Below, one piece after another: positions 17,622 through 25,080 of a stretch of 56,855 nucleotides of DNA; within the stretch, counting starts at the first letter, position 1, and each line of letters starts with the position of its first letter. Position numbers and translations under genes: made by a program. The notes below the pieces were generated by a model that saw nothing but the letters and a program-made list of their open reading frames with translations, had not been told where the DNA came from and made no database searches. The stretch comes from a virus, in IMG/VR virus record IMGVR_UViG_3300008450_000047, positions 1 to 56,855 of that record. One strand, written 5' to 3'.

Positions 17622-18143
17622 TTAGAATTGTAGCAATTTATTGTCTTCTATCAAGGGTAAATTATAATCTCTGAATGTCTCCTTCCAATCAATTGTATTA
17701 TTAGAGTTACCATTTAAAAGTTCAAAATATCTCCCAATCTCCCATCTGGTCATTTTTTTAAGTTTAACCCTACCAAGATTATTTAATTTAATCTTATATA
17801 AACTTAAATCTAAAGTATATATATCATTTTTATAATTATAAATAAAAGTTGGTCCGTGAGACATATCTTGAAATTTTGTTTCTAAAGAATCACATGATTT
17901 ATTGCTTTTTAAAGCCAAATCCTTTTCTTCTACAACTTTCTTTAAACTATCTAATTGTGATTGCATTTTTTGCAATCTTAAATTGATTGCATCGGCTTGT
18001 TTTACTGTCATTACAACAACAGTATCCTTGCCACTAATTCGTACTATCGGATATTTCTGTGATTGGCACAACGATTTTATAGGGCTTAGAAAAATTATCA
18101 TTAGCCCTATTATTGTTATCAACCTGTTCAATTTGAGTTTCAT
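17622..18143 (-). CDS. Exported protein overlapping a coiled-coil gene (spanin-like partner)
   Basis: The protein has 173 residues. An N-terminal signal sequence or membrane anchor (LITIIGLMIIFLSPIKSLC) is followed by a region with a short coiled coil (about 48-75) and a C-terminal domain with Trp and aromatic residues. The residue before Cys is Leu, so the lipobox of a classical o-spanin is not satisfied. Its start lies inside the upstream membrane coiled-coil gene in another frame, with an overlap of 110 bases, recalling Rz/Rz1 gene nesting. The next gene starts 5 bases after its end. The spanin role is an inference from layout and topology, not from homology. Confidence 0.6.
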   Translation of the reverse strand: MKLKLNRLITIIGLMIIFLSPIKSLCQSQKYPIVRISGKDTVVVMTVKQADAINLRLQKMQSQLDSLKKVVEEKDLALKSNKSCDSLETKFQDMSHGPTFIYNYKNDIYTLDLSLYKIKLNNLGRVKLKKMTRWEIGRYFELLNGNSNNTIDWKETFRDYNLPLIEDNKLLQF

Positions 18144-18408
18144 AGTTATCTACTTTATTTTCTAAAGTTGAAACTTCATTTTTCAGTGAATCTCCTGCTA
18201 CAATCAACGAATCGGTCATAACTTTCAATTCTTGATTTTCGGTTGTCAACTTTTGGTTTTCTTGTGTTAATTTATTGTTTGATTCAGTCAAAGTAACATT
18301 TGACTCTACAACTTTAACGTGTCCTGTTCCGGCAAATAAAATATTTAATACAACAAGGATAACTACACTTCCTAGAACTGAATATAAAATTTTATTTGAT
18401 TTACTCAT
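18034..18408 (-). CDS. Membrane-anchored coiled-coil protein (i-spanin-like)
   Basis: The protein has 124 residues: a short cytoplasmic N-terminus, one membrane segment (LYSVLGSVVILVVLNILFA, about 8-26), then a long coiled coil rich in Asn, Glu, Leu and Thr (about 33-95) and a short basic tail. This topology matches inner-membrane spanins (Rz-type). Its ATG overlaps the preceding stop by one base (TAATG), and its 3' end overlaps the next gene by 110 bases in a different frame. The lysis context (holin and holin-like genes on the same strand) supports the call; sequence homology to a known spanin was not tested. Confidence 0.65.
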   Translation of the reverse strand: MSKSNKILYSVLGSVVILVVLNILFAGTGHVKVVESNVTLTESNNKLTQENQKLTTENQELKVMTDSLIVAGDSLKNEVSTLENKVDNYETQIEQVDNNNRANDNFSKPYKIVVPITEISDSTN

Positions 18409-18704
18409 TATCTTTTCTGTTTTATTGAAGATTGAAGAATAATATCTTTTAGATCTTGAAGTGCTCTAGTATTATTATCTACAGAATTTTTCATATTTAC
18501 AGCATCATTTTTGACGTAATTATTTAATTCTTTTTGTAAATCCTCAACTTGAGATTTTAATCTATCTTCTGAAGCTATTTGTCTTTTCAACAAAAACCAT
18601 AGAGCAGCTCCTAAACCTAATGTAATAACACCCAAAGCCCCATATTGGGTAAGGGTTTCAAATATTCCGAAAGATGGTACTGGTGAAGCTTGTAATAAAA
18701 TCAT
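18408..18704 (-). CDS. Small holin-like membrane protein, copy 2
   Basis: The protein has 98 residues with one membrane segment (YGALGVITLGLGAALWFLL) followed by a charged, probably coiled-coil tail (KRQIASEDRLKSQVEDLQKE and on to NNTRALQDLKDI). The arrangement resembles BhlA/UviB-type holin-like proteins. It is a paralogue of the next gene upstream: both share PSFGIFE, YGALG, a Gly/Ala/Leu-rich membrane segment, a W before the KR boundary, and DRL. The ATG overlaps the previous stop by four bases (ATGA). Confidence 0.7.
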   Translation of the reverse strand: MILLQASPVPSFGIFETLTQYGALGVITLGLGAALWFLLKRQIASEDRLKSQVEDLQKELNNYVKNDAVNMKNSVDNNTRALQDLKDIILQSSIKQKR

Positions 18705-18916
18705 TTGTTCTTATCCATTTCATCTAATTTTCTCTGCAATCTGTCTTTTTCATCTAAATGTCTTTTGATGAATATCCAACATACTGCTCCTAAAGCTAAA
18801 GCTGCTAATCCTAAGGCACCGTAATTGGCTAATTGCTCAAAAATTCCGAAACTAGGAACATTGTTTGTTACTGCTGTCGAAATGCTGTCTGCTACTGTTG
18901 TTGTTAAAGTATCCAT
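18701..18916 (-). CDS. Small holin-like membrane protein, copy 1
   Basis: The protein has 71 residues. A Thr/Ser-rich N-terminus is followed by PSFGIFEQLANYGALG, a membrane segment (LAALALGAVCWIFI) and a charged tail (KRHLDEKDRLQRKLDEMDKN). It is the first cistron of the lysis-like operon and the shorter copy of a tandem duplication with the next gene. The upstream region carries TATTTACT, one base off the recurring TATTTATT box. Topology fits BhlA-type holin-like proteins; the function is inferred. Confidence 0.7.
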   Translation of the reverse strand: MDTLTTTVADSISTAVTNNVPSFGIFEQLANYGALGLAALALGAVCWIFIKRHLDEKDRLQRKLDEMDKNK

Positions 18917-18987
18917 AATGTTTTTGTTTTGTTTATTAGTAAATATTATAAAAAATTTTTACTTTTATCTATGAAAATTATAGTAAT

Positions 18988-19314
18988 ATGAAAAAAGCTA
19001 AATTTGAATATCTAAAAGAAGACGGATCAAAATCAGAAAGACTTATTATTAATCCGTCATTTTTAAAAGAAAGTTTTAATTCTTACAAAGACTTTAATAA
19101 AAATGATGTAAAATACCTTTCTGGTTATGAGATTAATCCAGAGGGTTTATCTCAAGAACAACTTCTTGCTTATGAAAACTGCATAAAAGAGTATTATTCT
19201 GACATTTTTATGACTTTAAATGAATTTTTGGAGTCAAAAGGATTGAATCCGAAAAATGTAAACATGAAATCTTTCAAAAAAGAAGGTATAAAAAATCTTA
19301 ATATAATAGAATAA
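18988..19314 (+). CDS. Hypothetical protein
   Basis: This 108-residue protein is charged and mostly helical in character, with no recognisable motif. It begins MKKAKFEYLKEDGSKSERL and contains a Gly-Tyr turn (YLSGYEINPEGLS) followed by helical segments. It starts the plus-strand gene block and diverges from the lysis-like operon. The next gene begins 35 bases downstream behind its own TATTTATT box. Function unknown. Confidence 0.65.
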   Translation: MKKAKFEYLKEDGSKSERLIINPSFLKESFNSYKDFNKNDVKYLSGYEINPEGLSQEQLLAYENCIKEYYSDIFMTLNEFLESKGLNPKNVNMKSFKKEGIKNLNIIE

Positions 19315-19323
19315 TTTTCTTGC

Positions 19324-19331
19324 TATTTATT
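19324..19331 (+). promoter_or_regulatory. TATTTATT candidate late promoter box (252-residue gene)
   Basis: The context CTATTTATTAT matches the paired boxes near 1.87 kb, with 18 bases to the ATG. Confidence 0.55.
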
Positions 19332-19349
19332 ATTAAATAAGATAATATA

Positions 19350-20108
19350 ATGGCAAAAATTGATATCAGATCCTTAATTAAAGAAGAAGTTAGGAAAATT
19401 ATGTCTGAAATGCCCGGAGACGGATATATTCAGGAAAGGCCCCTGACACCTGCCGAAGAAGAAAAGAAAGAAGAATTGGTAAAAGCTCTTAAGTCTAAGT
19501 ATGGAAAAACTCCAAAAACTTACGCTATAGCTACAGCCCAAGCAAAGAAATTAGCCGAAGATCAAGATGAGAATTTTGATATGGAAGATATGGATTCATA
19601 TGATAGTAAAATAATCTCTCCAAGAGATGGAATAAATGCTTCTGATAAATTTTTAGCAATTGTTTTCAAAAATAGTGAGGTAGACGATAATAAATATTTT
19701 GACACAGAAGATGAAGCAAAAACTTGGTGTGATGATTGTTGTGCTAAAGGGGCTAATATGGAAGAGAGAATGTTAGCATTTCCTGACAAAACAAGAACTC
19801 CGGGAAGAAATAAAGAAAATTTACCATATCATTCACCTGTGTCAAAAACATTAGATGAAGTTGATGAAGATTTAGAAGAAGAATTAGAATTTTCAGATAA
19901 ATACGATGAAGATCCTGCCCTTAAAGGTAAACAATCAGAACTTCCAGATGAATTGCAAAAAGCTATAATTAATAAAAAAAATAAAAAAGAGATAGACGAA
20001 GAAAGAATGTTACCCCACCCTTCAATAAGAGTTTCTGGAACACGTCGTCATCATATATTACCAAATCACGCACCTGTAACAACATCACCTTCTAAAGGTA
20101 AAAAATAA
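19350..20108 (+). CDS. Candidate virion protein with capsid-targeting-like N-terminus and internal repeat
   Basis: The protein has 252 residues. The N-terminus (MAKIDIRSLIKEEVRKIMSE) shares the LIKEE signature with the protein at 1404-1829 and looks like a capsid-targeting peptide; a gp21-type cut after Glu12 or Glu20 is possible. An acidic middle region follows. A segment of about 30 residues occurs twice (about 138-168 and 217-247), sharing EERML, a Pro, Arg residues, then LP-x-H-x-PV. Expression from the TATTTATT box and a strong terminator just after the gene suggest a highly expressed late virion component. The function is otherwise unknown. Confidence 0.7.
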   Translation: MAKIDIRSLIKEEVRKIMSEMPGDGYIQERPLTPAEEEKKEELVKALKSKYGKTPKTYAIATAQAKKLAEDQDENFDMEDMDSYDSKIISPRDGINASDKFLAIVFKNSEVDDNKYFDTEDEAKTWCDDCCAKGANMEERMLAFPDKTRTPGRNKENLPYHSPVSKTLDEVDEDLEEELEFSDKYDEDPALKGKQSELPDELQKAIINKKNKKEIDEERMLPHPSIRVSGTRRHHILPNHAPVTTSPSKGKK

Positions 20109-20148
20109 TTGTTCATAGTTTTAGTTGATTTTTAGTTGTTAGATTGAG

Positions 20149-20178
20149 CCCACTCCTTAAAAAAGAGTGGGTTTTTTT
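20149..20178 (+). terminator. Rho-independent terminator after the 252-residue gene
   Basis: A 7-bp GC-rich stem (CCCACTC with GAGTGGG, 9-base A-rich loop) is followed by seven T. It is one of the clearest terminators in the window. Confidence 0.9.
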
Positions 20179-20189
20179 AAAAAGAAAAT

Positions 20190-20633
20190 ATGTCAAAATC
20201 CAAAATAAACTGGTTGTTAAAACAGGAGAAAAAAAAATTAAAGATTCCAAAAACTCCAACTCAGAAAAAAAACTATGTGGAGAAACAAGCAAAAAAAATG
20301 TATTGGAACCCCACTGGTCCCGAAATTCGTTTAGGTGAGATATTGAATGAAATGGATATATATCATTTCAGTCAAAAAATTATAAAAGATAAAATATTTG
20401 ATTATTTTGTACCTAAAGCTAATCTTTTAATAGAAGTTGATGGTGATTATTGGCATGGGTTTGGAAAAGAATATTCTGAACTAAATGAAATACAAAAAAG
20501 ATCTAAAAGAAACGACAAAGATAAAGATATAATAGCTAAAGGTTTGGGCTATGAAATTTTGAGATTTTGGGAACATGATATTTATGATAATCCCGATTTT
20601 ATAAAATCAGAAATTTTAAAAAAAATAAATTAA
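20190..20633 (+). CDS. Vsr/EDxHD-type endonuclease, candidate homing endonuclease
   Basis: This 147-residue protein belongs to the PD-(D/E)XK superfamily near Vsr, DUF559 and EDxHD enzymes. Visible elements are GPE (Glu45), the strand IFDYFVP (Asp71), LLIEVDGDYWHG (Glu82, Asp84, His89), RNDKDKD (about 108-113) and GYEILRFWEHDI (about 120-131). A basic Lys-rich N-terminus (1-37) could bind DNA. Related free-standing enzymes in phages act as homing endonucleases. The ATG lies only 11 bases after the terminator, a position typical of an inserted mobile gene. Nuclease activity is likely; the homing role is inferred. Confidence 0.8.
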   Translation: MSKSKINWLLKQEKKKLKIPKTPTQKKNYVEKQAKKMYWNPTGPEIRLGEILNEMDIYHFSQKIIKDKIFDYFVPKANLLIEVDGDYWHGFGKEYSELNEIQKRSKRNDKDKDIIAKGLGYEILRFWEHDIYDNPDFIKSEILKKIN

Positions 20634-20710
20634 TAATTTACATTTTTCGTTTATTATTTAATTTTTATCATATATTTTTTTTGAAATATAGTTATAAACA
20701 AAAATAAATT

Positions 20711-21589
20711 ATGAGCGAACAAGATAACGTCATTAACCTTGGTCAGAAAAGACCTGTTGATCAAGAAAAAGTAAATGTTGCTGCTGCTGCAATGAACAAT
20801 GCAGAAATTCCAGAATACATGTTAAATCAAATTGTAGATGATGAATTTCCAGTAATAACAGACACAGTGCAATTACCATCAAAAGGTGTTTTCTACAGAA
20901 ATAAACAATCTGTAGTAAAAATTAAACATTTGACAGCTGAGGATGAAAATATTCTTACCTCTCCTGATCTAATTAGAAACGGAAAAGTATTAGATGTTCT
21001 TTTAGATAATGCAATTATTGATAATTCATTGAATGCTGATGATATGGTTGTTGGCGATAGAAATGCAGTATTGATGTATTTGAGAAAAGAAGGTTATGGT
21101 GATGATTATGAAGTAAAAATCAACTGTCCTGATTGTAGTGAAGATTTTTCTACAATCGTAAAAATTTCTGAAATAGAACCAAAACCATTAGAGTCTATGC
21201 CAGATAGTAATGGAGAATTTTTTGTTGATCTTCCCAAATCTAAATGGAAAGTAAAATTCAGATTATTGAATGGTAAAGATGAAAATTATCTTTCTCAACT
21301 TTCTGGAAAAAACAAGAAGGGTAAAAAGGGAGTTGTATATTCCAACCTCTTAACTGAAAGATTTTTATTACAGATTATGGAAGTAAATGGAAATAGAGAT
21401 AAACTTCAAATTAAAAAAGCAATTTCAAATATGCCTGCTATCGATAGTTTATTTTTGAGAGAGTATGTAGCTGAAGTTGAACCGGGGTTGAAACTCGAAA
21501 CAAATTACACATGTACAAATTGTAGTCATAATTTTGATGGTGACATTCCTATTACACCAAAATTATTCTGGCCTAATGCCAAAATTTAA
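20711..21589 (+). CDS. Baseplate hub assembly protein, T4 gp26-family, paralogue 1
   Basis: This 292-residue protein resembles the T4 baseplate family annotated as gp26. Family-like features are QLPSKGVFYRNK (about 54-65), LTAEDENILTSPDLIRNG (about 74-91), a GDRNAVLMYLRKEGYG block (about 115-130) and a late REYVAEVEPGL. Two CxxC pairs (Cys139/142 and Cys268/271) probably form one zinc site. A close paralogue follows 17 bases downstream. The upstream gap is AT-rich without an exact TATTTATT box. In T4 these proteins help assemble the central hub of the baseplate. Confidence 0.8.
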   Translation: MSEQDNVINLGQKRPVDQEKVNVAAAAMNNAEIPEYMLNQIVDDEFPVITDTVQLPSKGVFYRNKQSVVKIKHLTAEDENILTSPDLIRNGKVLDVLLDNAIIDNSLNADDMVVGDRNAVLMYLRKEGYGDDYEVKINCPDCSEDFSTIVKISEIEPKPLESMPDSNGEFFVDLPKSKWKVKFRLLNGKDENYLSQLSGKNKKGKKGVVYSNLLTERFLLQIMEVNGNRDKLQIKKAISNMPAIDSLFLREYVAEVEPGLKLETNYTCTNCSHNFDGDIPITPKLFWPNAKI

Positions 21590-21606
21590 TTATTAAAAAA
21601 AACTAT

Positions 21607-22560
21607 GTGAATTTTAACTTTATACAAAACATAGATGTCCCATTCGACGCAATTACCTTGCCTAGTATGGGACTTTTTTATTCTTCAAAAACCTCGGTGT
21701 TGTATGTAAAATATATAACCGCAAGGGAAGAGAATGTATTGACCCAACCTTCCTTAATGGAAAATGGATATGGTTTAGATTTAGTTTTAAATTCTGTAAT
21801 TATAAATAAGGAATTTGATATAAATGATTTATTGGTTGGTGACAAACAATCAATTTTACTATATTTAAGATCTACATCTTATGGTGATAATTTTCCGATA
21901 ATTACAGAATGTCCAAGTTGCAAAATTACTGGTGAAACTAAATTTGAATTATCAAGTTTAGGAGCAAAGGAAATAACAGAAAAGCCCGATGAAGATGGTT
22001 TATTTACTTTTGAAATGCCTAAAATGAAATTAAATGGCGAAAAAGTAATAATCAAATTTGAACCTTTGAGAGTAAAACATGAAAAAAGCATAAATGTCTC
22101 GATAGAAAAAGAGAAAAAAGATAATAAAAAATATAATTCAAGTGTTACCTTAAAATTTCAAAATCAAATACACAGTATAAATGGAATTACTGATAAGATA
22201 TATATATCGAAAATTATAAAGAAATTTCCTATTAGAGATTCAACTGATTTGAGAGAGTATATGGAAATGGTTGAGCCGGGAATTGATAGTAATATACCAA
22301 TAAAATGCAATAATTGTAACGAAGAGTATTCTACTTATTTATACATAAATGATACAATTTTTACACTTGATCCTTCTTATAAATCAAACTTGTGGGAGGA
22401 AGTTTTTTTAATTTGGTACTATGGGAAAGGTGTAAATAGAGAAGATATTTACAACATGTCTACGGTTGAGAGAAGGTGGTCATTACAAAGAATTTCAGAA
22501 GAAATTGAAAAAAGAAATCAAGCAGAACAATCTGCAGCTGACAAAGCTAGAAGAAGTTAA
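21607..22560 (+). CDS. Baseplate hub assembly protein, T4 gp26-family, paralogue 2 (GTG start)
   Basis: This 317-residue protein is aligned with its upstream neighbour by TLPSMGLFYSSKTS (about 17-30), REENVLTQPSLMENG, LLVGDKQSILLYLRSTSYG and REYMEMVEPGI. CxxC pairs lie at Cys102/105 and Cys234/237. It has an extra C-terminal region (FLIWYYGKGVNREDIYNMS and a charged tail) that the first copy lacks and that also occurs in gp26-like proteins. The start is GTG; the ATG two bases earlier reads ATG TGA and closes at once. Duplication with divergence suggests a hetero-oligomer in the baseplate. Confidence 0.8.
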   Translation: MNFNFIQNIDVPFDAITLPSMGLFYSSKTSVLYVKYITAREENVLTQPSLMENGYGLDLVLNSVIINKEFDINDLLVGDKQSILLYLRSTSYGDNFPIITECPSCKITGETKFELSSLGAKEITEKPDEDGLFTFEMPKMKLNGEKVIIKFEPLRVKHEKSINVSIEKEKKDNKKYNSSVTLKFQNQIHSINGITDKIYISKIIKKFPIRDSTDLREYMEMVEPGIDSNIPIKCNNCNEEYSTYLYINDTIFTLDPSYKSNLWEEVFLIWYYGKGVNREDIYNMSTVERRWSLQRISEEIEKRNQAEQSAADKARRS

Positions 22561-22615
22561 TTAAATATTGTTTTTTGATATAAAATTGTTTATTTTTATA
22601 AAAATATATTAAAAA

Positions 22616-22990
22616 ATGGAAAAAATAGATTTCAATAAAGAAACCTTAATTAAACTTTGGGAGGTTTCGGTTCAAAATATGAACCCGGATGTATCTCATG
22701 ATGTATCTGAGACACCATTAATTAGTTCTTACAGCATTCAATTACCATCTTTTTTAGCAGAGCCAATTCTATGTAATATCCAAATATTCAAATTGCAAGG
22801 AGAAAAACCTAAAATAAGTATTATTGTAGGAAATTATATTGAATTTGCATCTTATGAAATCACAGATGATGAATTTATTGAATTAAGTCAAAATTTTAGT
22901 GAAAAAAATGATATTATTGAATTAGAAATTCGAAATAATTTAATCCAAAAAGCTGAGAAAAATTTGGAAATATTAGTAAAAAGTATTTAA
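22616..22990 (+). CDS. Hypothetical protein in the baseplate block
   Basis: This 124-residue acidic protein is of unknown function. It reads as an alpha/beta domain: a helical N-terminus (DFNKETLIKLWEVSV), beta strands (SYSIQLPSFL, CNIQIFKLQG, KISIIVGNYI) and a C-terminal helix (NNLIQKAEKNLEILVKS). It lies between the gp26-family pair and the histone-like gene on the same strand. The upstream AT-rich gap has TATTTTTA, a loose version of the late box. Confidence 0.65.
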   Translation: MEKIDFNKETLIKLWEVSVQNMNPDVSHDVSETPLISSYSIQLPSFLAEPILCNIQIFKLQGEKPKISIIVGNYIEFASYEITDDEFIELSQNFSEKNDIIELEIRNNLIQKAEKNLEILVKSI

Positions 22991-23017
22991 TTTGTTAAAC
23001 ATAAAAATCATAAAAAA

Positions 23018-23203
23018 ATGAACTCAAGAGAACAATTGATGCAGCTCGTAGAGCAATTCAACACAGAAATGACTTCCTTTGAAGATAAGGGTAAAAAAGT
23101 TGCTGGACGTAGAGCGAGAAAAGTATTACAAGAAATTGGAAAATTTGTTAAAGACACAAGAAAAGAAATTTCTGACAATATGAAGGCTGAAAAGCCAGAA
23201 TAA
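23018..23203 (+). CDS. Histone H1-like (Hc1 family) DNA-binding protein
   Basis: This 61-residue protein has the organisation of bacterial Hc1/H1-like proteins common in Bacteroidota: a helical N-terminus (REQLMQLVEQFNTEMTSFED), the basic core KGKKVAGRRARKVLQEIGKF (24-43) and a KDTRKEI helix. The AGRRARK element is the best marker. It probably binds or compacts DNA, either phage DNA in the cell or packaged DNA; which one cannot be told from sequence. A clear terminator follows immediately. It is short, but the motif match is good. Confidence 0.75.
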   Translation: MNSREQLMQLVEQFNTEMTSFEDKGKKVAGRRARKVLQEIGKFVKDTRKEISDNMKAEKPE

Positions 23204-23231
23204 AAAAAGGCTTCTGAGACTGCAAAAAAAA

Positions 23232-23260
23232 GGCTAGATTTCGATCTAGTCTTTTTTTTT
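23232..23260 (+). terminator. Rho-independent terminator after the histone-like gene
   Basis: An 8-bp stem (GGCTAGAT with ATCTAGTC, one G-T pair, TTCG loop) is followed by nine T. Confidence 0.9.
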
Positions 23261-23265
23261 ATTTA

Positions 23266-23273
23266 TATTTATT
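23266..23273 (+). promoter_or_regulatory. TATTTATT candidate late promoter box (366-residue gene)
   Basis: TATTTATT lies 13 bases before the ATG at 23287 and directly after the preceding terminator, so it would start a new transcript. Confidence 0.6.
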
Positions 23274-23286
23274 TTAGTAAAATACC

Positions 23287-24387
23287 ATGAAAGATCCAAT
23301 TAATTCACATAGAGATCATGATAAAAGAATGGATGAGATATTTGGCAAAATAGCTAAATTCTTTTCCTCATCCAATGATGGTAATGATTATCAAGCTCGT
23401 GTTTCAAGGACAGGTAAACCTATCAACTTATCATCAAGTGAAAAAAAACAAATACAAACACAAAGGGATCTTTCTTATCAAGCAAATATTGAAAAATATA
23501 AGGCTGGTTATTTATTGAATCCAGATACTTGTGGAAAGGATTATGCCCCCGTTCAAAAAAAGGATAAACAGGATAGCAAACAGAAAAAAACCTCTTATAG
23601 AAAACCAAGAATTCAAATAATTCCTAATGGAGGAATTATGATTGATCAGGATAAAATAATTAAAAATTATTCTGAACTCTATATTGAAAATACTGTAAAT
23701 GGTGTTGGAATGGGAGCTTACAGAAAAATAAATGTTAGAGATTTTGTATGTTATGATTTAGAGGAAGATGTTTATGGCATTTCATGGCTTTTGGATTCTT
23801 CTGCTTCTTATGTGGCAGAAAAAATATCCGGTAAATTACAGGCAAATAAATCCAGACAATCTATAAATTTTGATGGTAATTGGATAACGGGAAAATTTCA
23901 AGGAAAAATATCAGGTTCACAAGCACTTAACAGACTTAAACCATTACCATCTAAATCAGAAATATCTGATAAATTTCTCAAATTGCAGGATTTAATAAAA
24001 GAAACTAAAAATAATTTCGATTTAAAATTAAGTTTGGAAGATTTTAATCAAATGAATAGAATAGTTAGAGAATCTGAAAATGAAAAATTAAAGAATCTTT
24101 TTACTGATATACTTAAAATAAAAAATTATTTATTGAATTTTCAAGTTAATAGGGGAATGGGAAGTTCTTCTTATATAACATCTAATGAAATTTATAGAAT
24201 TAAATCTCAAATAGATAATAACGAGAATGTGGATGAAATAATGTCTGACATCCAAGAATTGACCAAAGAGTTTAAAATAATTAACTCTAAAATAAATAAC
24301 TTTTGGGAGGCGTATAAAAACGCTATTTCTGGGAATAAAAATGAGCCAGAGAAAGAAAAACTACCCAAATTTAAGAAAAAACGCTGA
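23287..24387 (+). CDS. Hypothetical structural-type protein
   Basis: I do not recognise this 366-residue protein. Residues 1-110 are polar, basic and low in complexity, probably flexible. A compact domain follows (RIQIIPNGGIMID, YSELYIENTVNGVGMGAYRK, DFVCYDLEEDVYGISWLLDS). The second half is helical and charged (about 220-345), with a basic tail KLPKFKKKR. Its own promoter box and its place among tail genes suggest a virion or assembly protein. The TGA stop lies within a weak terminator-like hairpin. Confidence 0.7.
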   Translation: MKDPINSHRDHDKRMDEIFGKIAKFFSSSNDGNDYQARVSRTGKPINLSSSEKKQIQTQRDLSYQANIEKYKAGYLLNPDTCGKDYAPVQKKDKQDSKQKKTSYRKPRIQIIPNGGIMIDQDKIIKNYSELYIENTVNGVGMGAYRKINVRDFVCYDLEEDVYGISWLLDSSASYVAEKISGKLQANKSRQSINFDGNWITGKFQGKISGSQALNRLKPLPSKSEISDKFLKLQDLIKETKNNFDLKLSLEDFNQMNRIVRESENEKLKNLFTDILKIKNYLLNFQVNRGMGSSSYITSNEIYRIKSQIDNNENVDEIMSDIQELTKEFKIINSKINNFWEAYKNAISGNKNEPEKEKLPKFKKKR

Positions 24388-24400
24388 AAATCAGCTTTTT
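24383..24400 (+). terminator. Weak terminator-like hairpin
   Basis: A 5-bp stem (GCTGA with TCAGC, AAA loop) is followed by five T. It overlaps the stop codon of the gene at 23287. The stem is short, so termination is probably incomplete. Confidence 0.45.
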
Positions 24401-24449
24401 ACACCTTGTAACTTTTTTTATATTTTTACGTTTAAATTAAAAAAAAGTC

Positions 24450-25010
24450 ATGGGAAACGCAATAGCATCAATATTCATTTGGGCTTGGTCTAATTTCATA
24501 GGTTGGCCAAGAGAAGAAAGCAGAGGTGTAGGATTTATTAGAATGTGTCTTTATTCCTATATTCTATTTAAATATCAATCTTATTTCTTGGGAGAAGAAG
24601 ATTTGCCATTATTTCTTGGATTGTTCTGTTTGGTACAATTTATAATTGGAATATTACAGTTCGGTGGAGCACACTCTATAAATGGACCTCTGGATTTTGA
24701 ATTGAATCGTCAAATTAGAGAAGGTATCGACGACGGCTCAATAAAAGTAATCAACACAAGAGATGATTCTTTCGAAAAACAATATCCGGGACTGACTTGG
24801 TGGTTCAGAGTTCGTGATCAACATATGAGAACATTATCAAATACGGAAAAGGCTAAATTCTTTGCACAAACTGGAGGTTTGACAGAGGGTTCTGTAAGGG
24901 AACTATCTAAATATCCAAACACTAAAAGAGCAATTGAAAGATTAGATTACGAATGTAAAAAACCTGCAAAAGAATTAATCGATTTTATGCGTGGAGCTAA
25001 AATAAAATAA
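24450..25010 (+). CDS. Membrane protein of unknown function
   Basis: The protein has 186 residues. The N-terminal half holds an aromatic amphipathic stretch (IASIFIWAWSNFIGW) and two probable membrane segments (about 28-48 and LPLFLGLFCLVQFIIGILQF, about 52-71). The second half is soluble, charged and helical (about 85-186), with WWFRVRDQHMR and a basic C-terminus. It has no signal-peptidase site. It sits just before the tape-measure transcript and is closed by two terminators. A role in DNA injection, tail assembly at the membrane or host takeover cannot be decided. Confidence 0.7.
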   Translation: MGNAIASIFIWAWSNFIGWPREESRGVGFIRMCLYSYILFKYQSYFLGEEDLPLFLGLFCLVQFIIGILQFGGAHSINGPLDFELNRQIREGIDDGSIKVINTRDDSFEKQYPGLTWWFRVRDQHMRTLSNTEKAKFFAQTGGLTEGSVRELSKYPNTKRAIERLDYECKKPAKELIDFMRGAKIK

Positions 25011-25032
25011 TAATTATTTTTTTAAGTAGGAA

Positions 25033-25060
25033 ACCTCTAGTAACAACTAGAGGTTTTTTT
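25033..25060 (+). terminator. Rho-independent terminator, first of a tandem pair
   Basis: An 8-bp stem (ACCTCTAG with CTAGAGGT, 6-base loop) is followed by a T run. Confidence 0.88.
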
Positions 25061-25080
25061 ATTTTATAATATTTTTCACA

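Noticed and set aside
20144-20338. Plus-strand 64-residue ORF spanning the terminator
   Set aside because: It overlaps the endonuclease gene in another frame and reads through the terminator stem; the endonuclease frame has clear family motifs.
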